Shown here: piece after piece, positions 1-7,872 of the stretch
How the letters are laid out: each line of letters starts with the position of its first letter
How positions within the stretch are numbered: the first letter of the stretch is position 1
From: Anaerolineales bacterium UBA5797
GTDB lineage: Bacteria > Chloroflexota > Anaerolineae > Anaerolineales > Villigracilaceae
DNA: 64,000 nucleotides
NCBI GenBank assembly: GCA_002418205.1
Contig: DIDP01000087.1
Location: 62,001 to 126,000 of the forward strand
Reading direction: 5' to 3'
Translations under genes and position numbers: made by a program
Notes under the pieces: model-generated
Databases searched by the model: none
Told to the model about the DNA's origin: nothing
The model's input: the letters and a program-made list of their open reading frames with translations, nothing else

Positions 1-1
1 G

Positions 2-601
2 GACGGTCTGTGGGATATCTATATCGGGGGTCTGCTGCTGGTGCTTTCACTGATGTTCACCATCCCCGAAAGCGGGGAGGGGGAGTTGAGGACCATAGGG
101 CTTGCCCTGTTGGGCGTTGCCGTCCTGTTCGCGGTCTTCCAGTTGGGCAAGAAGTACATCACCACGCCGCGCATGGGGCAGGTGCAGTTTGGTCCCGAAC
201 GCCGCAAGCGCAAGATCGCGCTCGGCTGGATCATGGGCGCCTTCGTGCTGGTCACGTTGGGAATGTTCCTCTTCAGCTTGTATGTGTGGAACTCGTCTGC
301 TTCAGGGCAGGCCATTGATGTTCCTGTCAGCCCGTCGGTCGAGAGGCTGTTCGTCGCCTCGCTCGCGGCGCTGATCGCCGGCACGTCCATGGCTGTGATC
401 TCCTACTTCAAGGAATTCATGCGCGGATACTACATCGCCTTTTTGATGGCGGTGGGCTTCTTCTTCACGCTGGTGTTCGACACGACAGCCCCGATGATCG
501 CCGCGGGCGCGCTCATCCTCGTCCCTGGTGTGGTGCTGTTCATCAGCTTCCTGCGTCAATACCCGCTCCCCCCGCGGGAGGCGAGTCATGGCAACTCCTG
601 A
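2..601 (+). CDS. Multi-pass membrane protein, 5' end cut by the window edge
   Basis: The frame is open from base 2 with no stop before the GTG at 41, so the true start probably lies outside the window. The visible part has about five hydrophobic segments (for example TIGLALLGVAVLFAVF, LGWIMGAFVLVTLGMF and LFVASLAALIAGTSMAV), separated by short basic loops such as GPERRKRK. No catalytic motif is seen and I do not recognise the family. Its stop overlaps the start of the winged-helix gene by 14 bases, so the two are probably co-transcribed and the membrane protein may be functionally tied to that regulator. Confidence 0.65.
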   Translation, partial: DGLWDIYIGGLLLVLSLMFTIPESGEGELRTIGLALLGVAVLFAVFQLGKKYITTPRMGQVQFGPERRKRKIALGWIMGAFVLVTLGMFLFSLYVWNSSASGQAIDVPVSPSVERLFVASLAALIAGTSMAVISYFKEFMRGYYIAFLMAVGFFFTLVFDTTAPMIAAGALILVPGVVLFISFLRQYPLPPREASHGNS

Positions 602-914
602 GATGCCCGCAGGTTTGTCCGCTCACGGCGAAGTGGACCGCCTCATCCATGAACCCGCACGTTTCCAGGTGATGGCGCTGCTCTATGTGATCGAAAGCGC
701 GGACTTTACCTTCCTCATGAACCAGCTGGGTCTGACGTGGGGCAACCTCTCCGCCCACATCACGAAACTGGAGGAGGGCGGATACGTGGCGGTGGAGAAG
801 GGCTTCAAGGGCAAACGTCCGCAGACGATGCTCAGCCTGACCAGGGCAGGCAGGAAGGCATTCAATGCCTATCGCCAGGCGATGAAGCAAATGTTGGATG
901 AAATACCAGAATGA
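588..914 (+). CDS. Winged-helix transcriptional regulator (MarR/ArsR-like fold)
   Basis: A small protein of 108 residues. It has a helix-turn-helix core (FTFLMNQLGLTWGNLSAHI, roughly residues 45-63), followed by a wing and a basic stretch (GYVAVEKGFKGKRPQTM) ending in LTRAGRKAF, as in one-domain winged-helix regulators that bind DNA as dimers. The ATG at 588 was chosen because it gives a compact protein beginning just before this domain; an upstream extension would read through the end of the preceding membrane gene in another frame. The pairing of membrane protein and small winged-helix regulator suggests that one controls or senses through the other, but the ligand and targets cannot be read. 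Confidence 0.8.
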   Translation: MATPEMPAGLSAHGEVDRLIHEPARFQVMALLYVIESADFTFLMNQLGLTWGNLSAHITKLEEGGYVAVEKGFKGKRPQTMLSLTRAGRKAFNAYRQAMKQMLDEIPE

Positions 915-920
915 ATACCA

Positions 921-945
921 AGAGGCAGGTCTCAGACCTGCCTCT
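921..945. terminator. Palindromic hairpin between convergent genes
   Basis: A near-perfect inverted repeat, agaggcaggtct / agacctgcctct with one central base, lies between the stop of the winged-helix gene and the stop of the NUDIX gene, touching the latter. It is followed by a weak T-rich stretch (actttat). It probably acts as a two-way terminator and shares the AGACC/GGTCT design of other hairpins in this window. Confidence 0.6.
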
Positions 946-1408
946 ACTTTATAAACGCTTCCACCTGGTTTGCATGTGTGTCTAAAATCCGTTCCCTGTG
1001 CCTGCCGAACATTTCCAATCCCTCGATCTCTTCCAATGTGAAATAACCTGTCTCGGTCGTTTCGTTGCTCAATCCCAATTCGCCGCCAACGATCCCTGCT
1101 TCGAAATGCAAGGCGACGATGTGGATCTTGTTCCCGTCGGGATAGATGACCAGTTTATCGGGATGACTGTACACGCCGACGAGACGCTTCACTCTTACGC
1201 TCAAGCCTGTTTCCTCCAGAACTTCCCTTTCACACGCCTCAGCCACGGACTCGCCCGAATCCACCGCGCCGCCCGGCAGGCACCATTGACCGTTGTCGGT
1301 CCGTTTGGTGAGCAGGACGCGTCCTTGTTCATCGAAGATGGCGGCAGTACAACCGAGCCTGATCCTGCCTTGTTTGGCGATGCGCTCGCCGTAGAGGATT
1401 TGGGTCAT
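944..1408 (-). CDS. NUDIX hydrolase
   Basis: A protein of 154 residues with a complete Nudix box (G47 to L69, including GESVAEACEREVLEETGL). This box matches the GX5EX7REUXEEXGU signature that binds the divalent cation and diphosphate, so the enzyme should hydrolyse a nucleoside diphosphate linked to another group. The segment before the box (LLTKRTDNGQWCLPGGAVD) resembles NTP or ADP-ribose pyrophosphatase-type members, but the substrate cannot be assigned. It follows the pirin gene on the same strand, with an inverted repeat in the gap of about 50 bases, and ends against a hairpin shared with the convergent regulator gene. Confidence 0.88.
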   Translation of the reverse strand: MTQILYGERIAKQGRIRLGCTAAIFDEQGRVLLTKRTDNGQWCLPGGAVDSGESVAEACEREVLEETGLSVRVKRLVGVYSHPDKLVIYPDGNKIHIVALHFEAGIVGGELGLSNETTETGYFTLEEIEGLEMFGRHRERILDTHANQVEAFIK

Positions 1409-1416
1409 ATTAGATC

Positions 1417-1449
1417 AGACCTCCGAGATTTCTAAAATCTCGGAGGTCT
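1417..1449. repeat. Inverted repeat (AGACC...GGTCT hairpin)
   Basis: The arms agacctccgagattt and aaatctcggaggtct can form a long stem between the pirin stop and the NUDIX start. No good U-tract follows on the minus strand, so termination is uncertain. The arms resemble other AGACC-type hairpins in the window (44045-44078, 49379-49413). Confidence 0.6.
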
Positions 1450-1457
1450 TGTTCTCC

Positions 1458-2306
1458 TTATTCCTTGATAAACGTCCCGTTACGGAGTTCCTTCAACGTC
1501 TGCTGGATCTCTTCGATGGTGTTCATCACGAATGGACCGTACGGCACGATGGGTTCCTTGAACGGCGCGCCCGCCATCAGCATGAAGCGGACCGGGCTGT
1601 TCTCGGTCTTGACTGTAATATGGTCACCATCGGCATATTTGACCATCTTTGGAGAATCAATTGTCTCGCCCGAGAAGACCCCCTCGCCCTGGAAGACGTA
1701 GGTGATGAGGGTGTGTCCGCTCGGGATGGGGAACTGCCATTCGAGACCGGGAGCCAGCTCCACGTCCATATAAAGAGGCGAGGCGGCAATGTCGCGGACA
1801 GGTCCGGTCACGCCATCCACCGTCCCAGCCACGACGCGGATCTTCACTCCATCCTTTTCGTAGGTGGGGATCGTTGAAGCCGTCACTTCCTGATAGCGCG
1901 GCTCGGACATCTTGAGGTGTGAAGGCAGATTGACCCACAACTGGAAACCGTAGATGTTTCCGCTGGGGCCGCGGCGGGGCATTTCCTCGTGCAGGATGCC
2001 GCGCCCTGAGCTCATCCACTGCACATCGCCGGGGCCGATGAGGCCTTCGTTGCCGAGGCTGTCGCGGTGGGCGGTGGAGCCTTCGAGCATGTAGGTGACG
2101 GTCTCGATGCCGCGGTGTGGGTGGTAGGGGAAGCCGCGGATGGGTCCTTCGAGCGGGTCGTTGAAGGCGAAGTGGTCGAACAGGAGGAAGGGATCATACA
2201 GATTGCTTGTTCGCGGACCGAACGAACGCAGCAATCGCACGCCCGCGCCCTCGATGGCGGTCTGCGGTTCGATGATCTGGGAAATGGTTCTAAGGTTGAT
2301 ATTCAT
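1458..2306 (-). CDS. Pirin family protein (cupin, possible quercetin 2,3-dioxygenase)
   Basis: A protein of 282 residues, the usual pirin length, made of two cupin domains. The N-terminal cupin keeps the metal ligands H62 and H64 (YHPHRGIETVTYMLEG), H106 and E108 (SSGRGILHEEMP). The C-terminal cupin (from about residue 185) lacks such a set, as is normal for pirins. Bacterial pirins bind iron or other metals; some oxidise quercetin in vitro while others are redox-sensitive protein partners, so the physiological role is open. It stands alone on the minus strand, upstream of the NUDIX gene, with an AT-rich spacer of about 250 bases behind it. Confidence 0.9.
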   Translation of the reverse strand: MNINLRTISQIIEPQTAIEGAGVRLLRSFGPRTSNLYDPFLLFDHFAFNDPLEGPIRGFPYHPHRGIETVTYMLEGSTAHRDSLGNEGLIGPGDVQWMSSGRGILHEEMPRRGPSGNIYGFQLWVNLPSHLKMSEPRYQEVTASTIPTYEKDGVKIRVVAGTVDGVTGPVRDIAASPLYMDVELAPGLEWQFPIPSGHTLITYVFQGEGVFSGETIDSPKMVKYADGDHITVKTENSPVRFMLMAGAPFKEPIVPYGPFVMNTIEEIQQTLKELRNGTFIKE

Positions 2307-2560
2307 GTCGTGTAGATGTTGCGAAGGGGGAGGGTATTACTATGGATTTGTAGTCCAATGATAAATCGAAATTTGATTCGGAATCTTTACAATTGAAGAG
2401 GATCGTTAGTACTTGGGTAATGGGGTACCAAAGTCCTGTCGATATTTACAATATTGTTTGTAACTTTTATGGGGTGAAATCTTCTGCCAAACATAAATCC
2501 GATGTAATCTATCTAATATCGAATTTCCCCAGTATAGATCCTTAGGAATTGGAGGTATGA

Positions 2561-4417
2561 ATGAATATTCAAAAATCAGTTGTTTACAGTCGTGTACTGG
2601 TTGCCTGCATTTTGACCCTGGCAATGTTTTCAACAAATGTAATTGGGATATCCGCGAAAACTGAAGCGATGGATGTGAACGATTCAACGAATTTCTTGGC
2701 AGAATATAACAATACACCGCTCTTTGCTGATGTACCCGAGAATTACTGGGCACGGAATTACATCGAACAAATATATCTTGCGGGAATTACAGGTGGTTGT
2801 GGTTCCAATCCATTGATATATTGCCCAGAAGGTTCCGTGACGCGGGCCCAGATGGCTGTTTTCCTGTTGCGAGGCATTCATGGGGCTTCATACAAACCGC
2901 CGACTGTAGGTCTAAGCACTGGTTTTGGTGATGTACCCGTCAACTATTGGGCGGCTGCCTGGGTCAAACAATTTGCGGCGGAGGGCATCACAGGTGGTTG
3001 TGGGAATGGTAATTACTGTCCTGATTTGCCGGTTACACGTGCTCAAATGGCGGTCTTTCTACTGAGAAGCAAGTACGGTTCATCCTACAGCCCACCAAGC
3101 GTGGGAACTGGAACGGGCTTTGGAGATGTGCCTGTGAACCACTGGGCGGCGGCCTGGATCAAACAATTGGTATCAGAAGGCATCGCTGCAGGTTGCGGGG
3201 GGATCAATTTCTGCCCCGAGACATCGGTCACTCGCGCCCAGATGGCTGTTTTCATGGTTCGTACCTTCCCTCAGACGCTGGGTTTTACTGCACCATACAA
3301 GAACGCTCCAGCCTGTCCTACGCACGATCCGACCGTATGGCATGCATTATGGGATAGCAAGCGCGGGTGTCACTATGATCATACACATGGTGACGATCCA
3401 GCCCTGGCCAATGCCTATTTTGGCCCGGCTGGTACGTTATGGGGTGGGCAGACCATCTCATATCCATTTGCAACGGGCGCAAGTGAAAATTCCATGAAAC
3501 ATAGCGGGTACAAGTATTCGGTGAAGACACCGGATTACCACCCATGGCCTCCTTGCGGTACCAATGATCACACGGACGATTCCCAAACCGGAAACAACTG
3601 TATCAAGGCATCCAGGATCCAGTATCATGCCATTGGTGGGACGATGGGCACACTGACGCGCGTACACAGTTACTTCATGGAAGTGCTTGTATGCAAGTAT
3701 CCAACTTATACAGAATGTGGTGTTATAAAGATTGGTGGCCATGCTGATTTTGCCCAACTTCAGGCGCCCCATTATAGCCATCGTGTGGTTCGTCCCGGAG
3801 GGGCGATTGACTTTGGTGATGGGATGGTAATGAACTTCGATGCAGATGGACCGGACCTGCCTTCTACAACAGGCGAACCATATATATTTGCGATCCCATA
3901 TTCGCCGGAGGAAATGGCGCTCAGACGCGCTTATCCACCCAGGTTGCCGGAAGCCACTATGGATCAATGGTCGATGAACGATCTTGATTGTGAACCGCGC
4001 CCGGTTGGAAGTCCATGTCGTAACTCCTTCGCCAGATTCATGACCCAGGTTGGGGATGCCTGGAATTTGATCGACTCTCAGAATCCGAACAATCTTCGCT
4101 GGATATGTAGAGGCGAGGTGGGCTGTGAATACAATGGTTCGATGATCGGTGTCAACGAACTTACCCTGCGCGTTCTGCAGGAATGGCAGCCGGGAGGCAA
4201 TGGATTTGTAACCCTGACAAGTTACACTGACCGATGGGGTAATCCTAGGTTTGATAACGTCTGTGCTTCCGTGAGCGTGGATTGTGTTCCGCTTGTCATC
4301 AACCATGTGCCCACAGGTTACGCCGCGACCAGCCATGATGGGTGTGGGTGTATCGTGTTTGAGTACGATATTTATTTTGATGGAAAGTCATCAGATTGGA
4401 TCAAATTTCCGAATTAG
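2561..4417 (+). CDS. Secreted protein with three N-terminal SLH domains
   Basis: A protein of 618 residues. A signal peptide with a hydrophobic core (residues 11-30) is followed by three SLH repeats (about 55-105, 123-170 and 187-235). Each has the DVP.NxW and TRAQMAVF landmarks and a paired-cysteine GITGGCG...YCP version typical of Anaerolineae. SLH domains anchor proteins to cell-wall polymers. The C-terminal 370 residues are cysteine-rich (CPTHDPTVWHALWDS, CHYDHTHGDDP) and contain histidine clusters that could bind metal; I do not recognise the family. The start follows AATTGGAGGTATGA, a good ribosome site. Base composition looks AT-richer than the neighbours, and the gene is isolated by long AT-rich spacers, which hints at transfer. 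Confidence 0.8.
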   Translation: MNIQKSVVYSRVLVACILTLAMFSTNVIGISAKTEAMDVNDSTNFLAEYNNTPLFADVPENYWARNYIEQIYLAGITGGCGSNPLIYCPEGSVTRAQMAVFLLRGIHGASYKPPTVGLSTGFGDVPVNYWAAAWVKQFAAEGITGGCGNGNYCPDLPVTRAQMAVFLLRSKYGSSYSPPSVGTGTGFGDVPVNHWAAAWIKQLVSEGIAAGCGGINFCPETSVTRAQMAVFMVRTFPQTLGFTAPYKNAPACPTHDPTVWHALWDSKRGCHYDHTHGDDPALANAYFGPAGTLWGGQTISYPFATGASENSMKHSGYKYSVKTPDYHPWPPCGTNDHTDDSQTGNNCIKASRIQYHAIGGTMGTLTRVHSYFMEVLVCKYPTYTECGVIKIGGHADFAQLQAPHYSHRVVRPGGAIDFGDGMVMNFDADGPDLPSTTGEPYIFAIPYSPEEMALRRAYPPRLPEATMDQWSMNDLDCEPRPVGSPCRNSFARFMTQVGDAWNLIDSQNPNNLRWICRGEVGCEYNGSMIGVNELTLRVLQEWQPGGNGFVTLTSYTDRWGNPRFDNVCASVSVDCVPLVINHVPTGYAATSHDGCGCIVFEYDIYFDGKSSDWIKFPN

Positions 4418-4464
4418 GTGCCGTACCATCGTTTTGATGCGAAGCATCAACATGCTTGTGAACG

Positions 4465-4499
4465 CCCTCCCTCAATATGTTTGTTGATTTGAGGGAGGG
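4465..4499 (+). terminator. Hairpin downstream of the SLH gene
   Basis: An 11-bp perfect stem (ccctccctcaa 4465-4475 with ttgagggaggg 4489-4499) lies about 50 bases after the SLH stop. No U-run follows, so it could be a terminator or an mRNA-stabilising hairpin. Between it and 4655 I see nothing else recognisable. Confidence 0.5.
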
Positions 4500-4655
4500 T
4501 GTGGTGTATAAAAGCATCTCCCATGATGTTTGTAAGCTAAAGCGTTTAAAATAAAACTGAAAAATAGCACCCGTCTTGTGAGAGTTACCGATAGGATTAA
4601 CTTGTCGATATTGAAACCCTATTGAGATGCGCACAGGATGCCTGAAACCTTTTCG

Positions 4656-4677
4656 TATAATTCATCAGTGGTATAAT
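4656..4677 (+). promoter_or_regulatory. Tandem -10 boxes for the alaS leader transcript
   Basis: Two perfect TATAAT hexamers (4656-4661 and 4672-4677) stand just before the leader ATG at 4685. Initiation 6-8 bases after the second box would begin at or next to the ATG, making the leader ORF leaderless. No good -35 hexamer is visible for either box. The second box has the gTATAAT-plus-short-gap form seen before several other genes here. Confidence 0.55.
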
Positions 4678-4684
4678 CCCCACC

Positions 4685-4768
4685 ATGTTCAGGAAGATCA
4701 AATTCACATCCATGCAAGTTGCTGCCGCATCCGCTGCCAGCGCAGCCCAATTCGGGACTGCACTATGA
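4685..4768 (+). CDS. Alanine-rich leader peptide of alaS (attenuator peptide)
   Basis: A 27-codon ORF starting MFRKIKFTSMQ and continuing VAAASAASAAQFGTAL before TGA. Seven of the nine codons at positions 13-21 are alanine (GCT, GCC and GCA), and an eighth Ala is at 26. The next large gene is alanyl-tRNA synthetase. The last codons (22-25) overlap the strand at 4750-4760, which pairs perfectly with the 5' arm of a terminator. The arrangement fits ribosome-mediated transcription attenuation: ribosomes slowed at Ala codons when charged tRNA-Ala is scarce leave that strand free to act as an antiterminator. No Shine-Dalgarno is present; initiation is probably leaderless from TATAAT at 4672. The codons and pairings are directly visible; the regulatory role is inferred. 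Confidence 0.72.
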   Translation: MFRKIKFTSMQVAAASAASAAQFGTAL

Positions 4769-4813
4769 ATCTGTGACGGCGCGAGACGCGAGCTTTTCTT
4801 TCCAGTCCCGAAT
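4750..4813 (+). promoter_or_regulatory. Antiterminator stem of the alaS attenuator
   Basis: The strand attcgggactg (4750-4760) is perfectly complementary over 11 bp to cagtcccgaat (4803-4813). The second strand is also the 5' arm of the terminator, so the two structures exclude each other. A ribosome at the leader stop codon (4766-4768) would mask the first strand, while one stalled early in the Ala run would leave it free. Confidence 0.7.
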
Positions 4814-4837
4814 CGAACAGGTTCGGGATTTTTCTTT
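4806..4837 (+). terminator. Intrinsic terminator of the alaS leader
   Basis: The stem tcccgaa (4806-4812) / ttcggga (4822-4828) closes a 9-base loop and is followed immediately by TTTTTCTTT (4829-4837). This is a canonical Rho-independent terminator ending the leader transcript before alaS. Confidence 0.75.
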
Positions 4838-4957
4838 GTCATTGCGTGTCCTGAGCGGTGTCGCAGTTCGTGAGCGGCGAAGTCGAAGGAGATTGAAGCA
4901 ATCTCCAGGTTGACAAGAGGATTGCTTTGGACTGAAATACATCGCCCTCGCAACGAC
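4838..4957. repeat. Dispersed palindromic repeat, copy 1 (gtcattgcg ... cgcaacgac)
   Basis: The ends gtcattgcg (4838-4846) and cgcaacgac (4949-4957) form an imperfect terminal inverted repeat, with an inner gaagcaatctcc ... ggattgct pair. Related copies lie at 10738-10860, 20401-20499 and 46488-46551. This copy begins directly after the U-tract of the alaS leader terminator, so it seems to have inserted between attenuator and gene. No transposase is encoded. Confidence 0.7.
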
Positions 4958-4968
4958 ATGGCGCTTGG

Positions 4969-4974
4969 TATAAT
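4969..4974 (+). promoter_or_regulatory. Proximal -10 box for alaS
   Basis: A perfect TATAAT within ttggTATAATtcg would start transcription near 4981, about 20 bases before the alaS ATG, where GGAG supplies the ribosome site. It lies downstream of the attenuator, so alaS may be expressed from both a regulated distal and an unattenuated proximal promoter. No clear -35 hexamer is seen. Confidence 0.5.
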
Positions 4975-5001
4975 TCGCACACTCTATACACTGGAGCACT
5001 T

Positions 5002-7746
5002 ATGACCAAAAAACTTTCCGGCAACGAGATCCGCCAGACCTTCATAGACTTTTTCGTCGAGCACGGACATACCGCCGTGCCTTCGATGTCGCTCGTCCCG
5101 GGCGGGGATAGCACGCTTCTTTTTACCAACTCGGGCATGGTGCAGTTCAAGGATGTGTTTATTGGCACCGATACCAAACCCTATAAACGCGCCGTCGACT
5201 CGCAGAAGTGCATGCGCGTGGCAGGCAAACACAACGACCTCGACGACGTCGGCCGTGACGACACGCATCATACCTTCTTCGAGATGCTCGGCAACTGGTC
5301 GTTCGGCGATTACTACAAAAAGGAAGCGATTGCCTGGTCGTGGCAGTTGCTTACTGAAGTCTGGGGCCTGCCCAGGGACAAGCTCTACGCCACCTGCTTC
5401 GAGGATGATAAAGGCAACATCCCTCGCGACGATGAAGCTGCCGATGTTTGGAAGGAACAGCCCGGCTTCGAGCCTTCGCACGTGCTGTTCTTCGGGCGCA
5501 AGGAAAATTTCTGGCAGATGGCAGAGACAGGTCCGTGCGGACCGTGCTCCGAGATCCACATCGATCTTGGCGAGGAACGCGACAACCTGCGCGGCACTGA
5601 CCATGTCTGCGGGGTGAACGGCGAGTGCACGCGTTTCCTCGAGCTGTGGAACAACGTCTTCATCCAATACAACCTGTTCGATGATGGACGCCTCGAACCG
5701 CTGCCTGCCAAACACGTGGATACCGGCATGGGATTCGAGCGCATTGTCTCGGTCCTGCAGGGTGTTGATTCCAATTACAAGACCGATCTCTTCAAAGGTT
5801 CTCTTGATATCCTGCGCTCACTCACAGGCCACAGTGAGGCGCAGATGTTTGCCGACTTCACGCCCTACCGCGTCATCTGTGACCACGTCCGTTCGGCGGC
5901 GTTCCTCATTGCCGATGGCGTTGTCCCCGGCAACGCCGGTCGCAACTACATCACCCGCATGATCATCCGCAGGGCAGCGCGATTCGGCACCAAGATCGGG
6001 TTGAACGAACCTTTCCTTGCCAAAGTTGCCCTGGCCGTGATCGAGCAATATGGGGATTTCTACCCTGAACTGCGCAAGAACCAGCCCGCCATTCTAGATC
6101 ATCTGACCCGGGAGGAGATCCGCTTCGCGCGGACGGTGGAGGCTGGTACCGCTCAACTGGAGAATCTCCTCTCTCAACTTCGTACCTCAAACTCCAAAAC
6201 CCTCGACGGTCACAAAGCCTTTGACCTGTATGCCACCTACGGTCTGCCCTTCGAGATCTCGCGCGATATCGCCCGCGAACAGGGGCTCGATGTCGATGAA
6301 AATGGATTCAATGAAGCCAGGGAGGCGCACGCCAAAGCCTCCGGCGGCGGCAAAGCCATGGGTAAACTCGGCGGTCAGGATGCAGAATTCTTCGCGGGCA
6401 TCCTGCGCGATCTGCAAGCCAAAAAGAAACTCGGCAGGGATGGCGTCGAATATGATCCCTACCACAACCCGCGCGTGGAAGGGGAGGTGCTGGCGCTGGT
6501 CGTTAACGGCGAATCGGTGCAGTCCGCCTCGCTGGATGATCAGGTTGAGGTCATCCTGCCCAAAACCGGCTTCTACATCGAATCCGGCGGTCAGGTGGAT
6601 GACACCGGATATATTATTTCACTCCCCCAAAATTCGAAGAATTTGGGGGGAGACGGAGGCGGGCAGGGCTGGGAGGTCGAAGTCTCTGGCATGCGCCGTG
6701 CCTCCGCGGGCGTCATCGTCCATATTGGGACGGTTATCTCCGGACAACCCCAAGTCGGTGACAGGTGTCTTGCCGAGGTGGATATGACCCGCCGTCATGA
6801 CATTATGCGCAACCACACTGCCACGCATTTGCTCCACAAGGCGCTCCATGAGGTGCTCGGTGAACATGCGCGTCAGGCGGGCTCTCTTGTGGCGCCCGAC
6901 CGCCTGCGTTTCGACTTTACCCATCCCGAAGCGATGACATCCGAACAGATCGAGCGTGTCGAGAAGATCGTCAACGATGCGGTTGCGGCGGATATGCCCG
7001 TGCAGCCTGTCGAGAAGCCGCGAGAGGAAGCCATCAAGGAAGGCGCGATGGCGCTGTTCGGCGAGAAATACGGCGAAACAGTCCGCACAATGACCATCGG
7101 CGATCTGCAGGACCGGTATTCCTACGAACTGTGCGGCGGCACGCACCTCGAGCGCACCTCCGATGTCGGCGCGTTCATTATCGTGAGCGAAAGTTCCGTC
7201 GCGGCGAACGTCCGGCGCATCGAAGCGTTCACGGGGCGCGGCGCGTATGAGTTGATCGCCAAACGCTTCAAGACGCTGAAACAAACCGCGCATCTGTTAA
7301 AGACCTCCGTGGACGAGACCCCTGCGAAGGTGGAGTTGCTTCAGGATGAAGTTTCCGATCTGAAGAAGGAACTTGCCGGTCTGCGCGCCCAACAGGCTTT
7401 CTCGGCTTTTAACCTGCAGCTTGCCAACGTCCAATCTGTAAAGGATATCCACGTGCTCGCGGCGGAGATTCCCGATGTCACTGCCGATACGCTCCGCATG
7501 CTTGCCGACAAATTCCGCGAGAAATATCCCAGGGCTGGCGCGGCGATCCTGATAACGGGATCAACCGTCATCGCGGTCCTGACCGAGGACCTCGTCAAGA
7601 AGGGGCTGAAAGCGGGCGATCTGATCACCGGCATCGGCGGCAAAGGCGGCGGACGTCCCAACATGGCGCAGGGCAGTCTGCCGAATGGGAACGTCAACGA
7701 AGCGCTGGGCAGGGTCGTAAAGGTCGTCGAAGAGAAGTTGAAATAA
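5002..7746 (+). CDS. alaS: Alanyl-tRNA synthetase
   Basis: A protein of 914 residues, slightly longer than usual. It joins alanine to tRNA-Ala in the cytoplasm. The class II catalytic core is at the N-terminus (FTNSGMVQFKDVF, QKCMRVAGKHNDLD, HHTFFEMLGNWSFG). The editing domain carries the zinc ligands in HTATHLLH (about 605-612) and CGGTHLE (about 711-717). A coiled coil and the C-Ala domain with GIGGKGGGRPNMAQGS complete it. The ATG at 5002 follows GGAG with good spacing. Around residues 540-557, a run reading LPQNSKNLGGDGGGQG is encoded by a palindromic repeat (6622-6652) and looks like an in-frame insertion in a surface loop. Upstream lies the Ala-codon leader with its terminator; a terminator hairpin follows the gene. 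Confidence 0.97.
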   Translation: MTKKLSGNEIRQTFIDFFVEHGHTAVPSMSLVPGGDSTLLFTNSGMVQFKDVFIGTDTKPYKRAVDSQKCMRVAGKHNDLDDVGRDDTHHTFFEMLGNWSFGDYYKKEAIAWSWQLLTEVWGLPRDKLYATCFEDDKGNIPRDDEAADVWKEQPGFEPSHVLFFGRKENFWQMAETGPCGPCSEIHIDLGEERDNLRGTDHVCGVNGECTRFLELWNNVFIQYNLFDDGRLEPLPAKHVDTGMGFERIVSVLQGVDSNYKTDLFKGSLDILRSLTGHSEAQMFADFTPYRVICDHVRSAAFLIADGVVPGNAGRNYITRMIIRRAARFGTKIGLNEPFLAKVALAVIEQYGDFYPELRKNQPAILDHLTREEIRFARTVEAGTAQLENLLSQLRTSNSKTLDGHKAFDLYATYGLPFEISRDIAREQGLDVDENGFNEAREAHAKASGGGKAMGKLGGQDAEFFAGILRDLQAKKKLGRDGVEYDPYHNPRVEGEVLALVVNGESVQSASLDDQVEVILPKTGFYIESGGQVDDTGYIISLPQNSKNLGGDGGGQGWEVEVSGMRRASAGVIVHIGTVISGQPQVGDRCLAEVDMTRRHDIMRNHTATHLLHKALHEVLGEHARQAGSLVAPDRLRFDFTHPEAMTSEQIERVEKIVNDAVAADMPVQPVEKPREEAIKEGAMALFGEKYGETVRTMTIGDLQDRYSYELCGGTHLERTSDVGAFIIVSESSVAANVRRIEAFTGRGAYELIAKRFKTLKQTAHLLKTSVDETPAKVELLQDEVSDLKKELAGLRAQQAFSAFNLQLANVQSVKDIHVLAAEIPDVTADTLRMLADKFREKYPRAGAAILITGSTVIAVLTEDLVKKGLKAGDLITGIGGKGGGRPNMAQGSLPNGNVNEALGRVVKVVEEKLK
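6622..6652. repeat. Palindromic element inside alaS coding sequence
   Basis: The arms ctcccccaaaatt (6622-6634) and aatttggggggag (6640-6652) pair with one mismatch around a 5-base loop. The reading frame passes through, adding a Gly/Asn-rich loop to AlaRS. Such a C-rich/G-rich palindrome is atypical of the surrounding coding sequence and is probably a small repeat inserted in frame. Confidence 0.6.
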
Positions 7747-7750
7747 GTTG

Positions 7751-7781
7751 AACAGGGTTTACCGGGATGGTAAGCCCTGTT
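7751..7781 (+). terminator. Terminator after alaS
   Basis: The stem aacagggtttacc (7751-7763) / ggtaagccctgtt (7769-7781), with one G-U pair, lies just after the alaS stop codon and is followed by a modest T-rich stretch (gatttcct). Confidence 0.65.
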
Positions 7782-7872
7782 GATTTCCTCGAATGCAGGC
7801 AGGTATGGTACATTATTCCCCCTCGGCGCTGTCCATAGTTGGTTATGATTGGAAGAGAAAAGGAGATTTAAT

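Noticed and set aside
3458..4336. 292-codon minus-strand ORF opposite the SLH gene
   Set aside because: Composition and lack of signals indicate a shadow; the plus-strand gene has signal peptide and SLH repeats.
4656..5001. T-box riboswitch before alaS
   Set aside because: No T-box consensus or specifier-loop layout was seen; the Ala-codon ORF plus alternative stems explain the terminator better.
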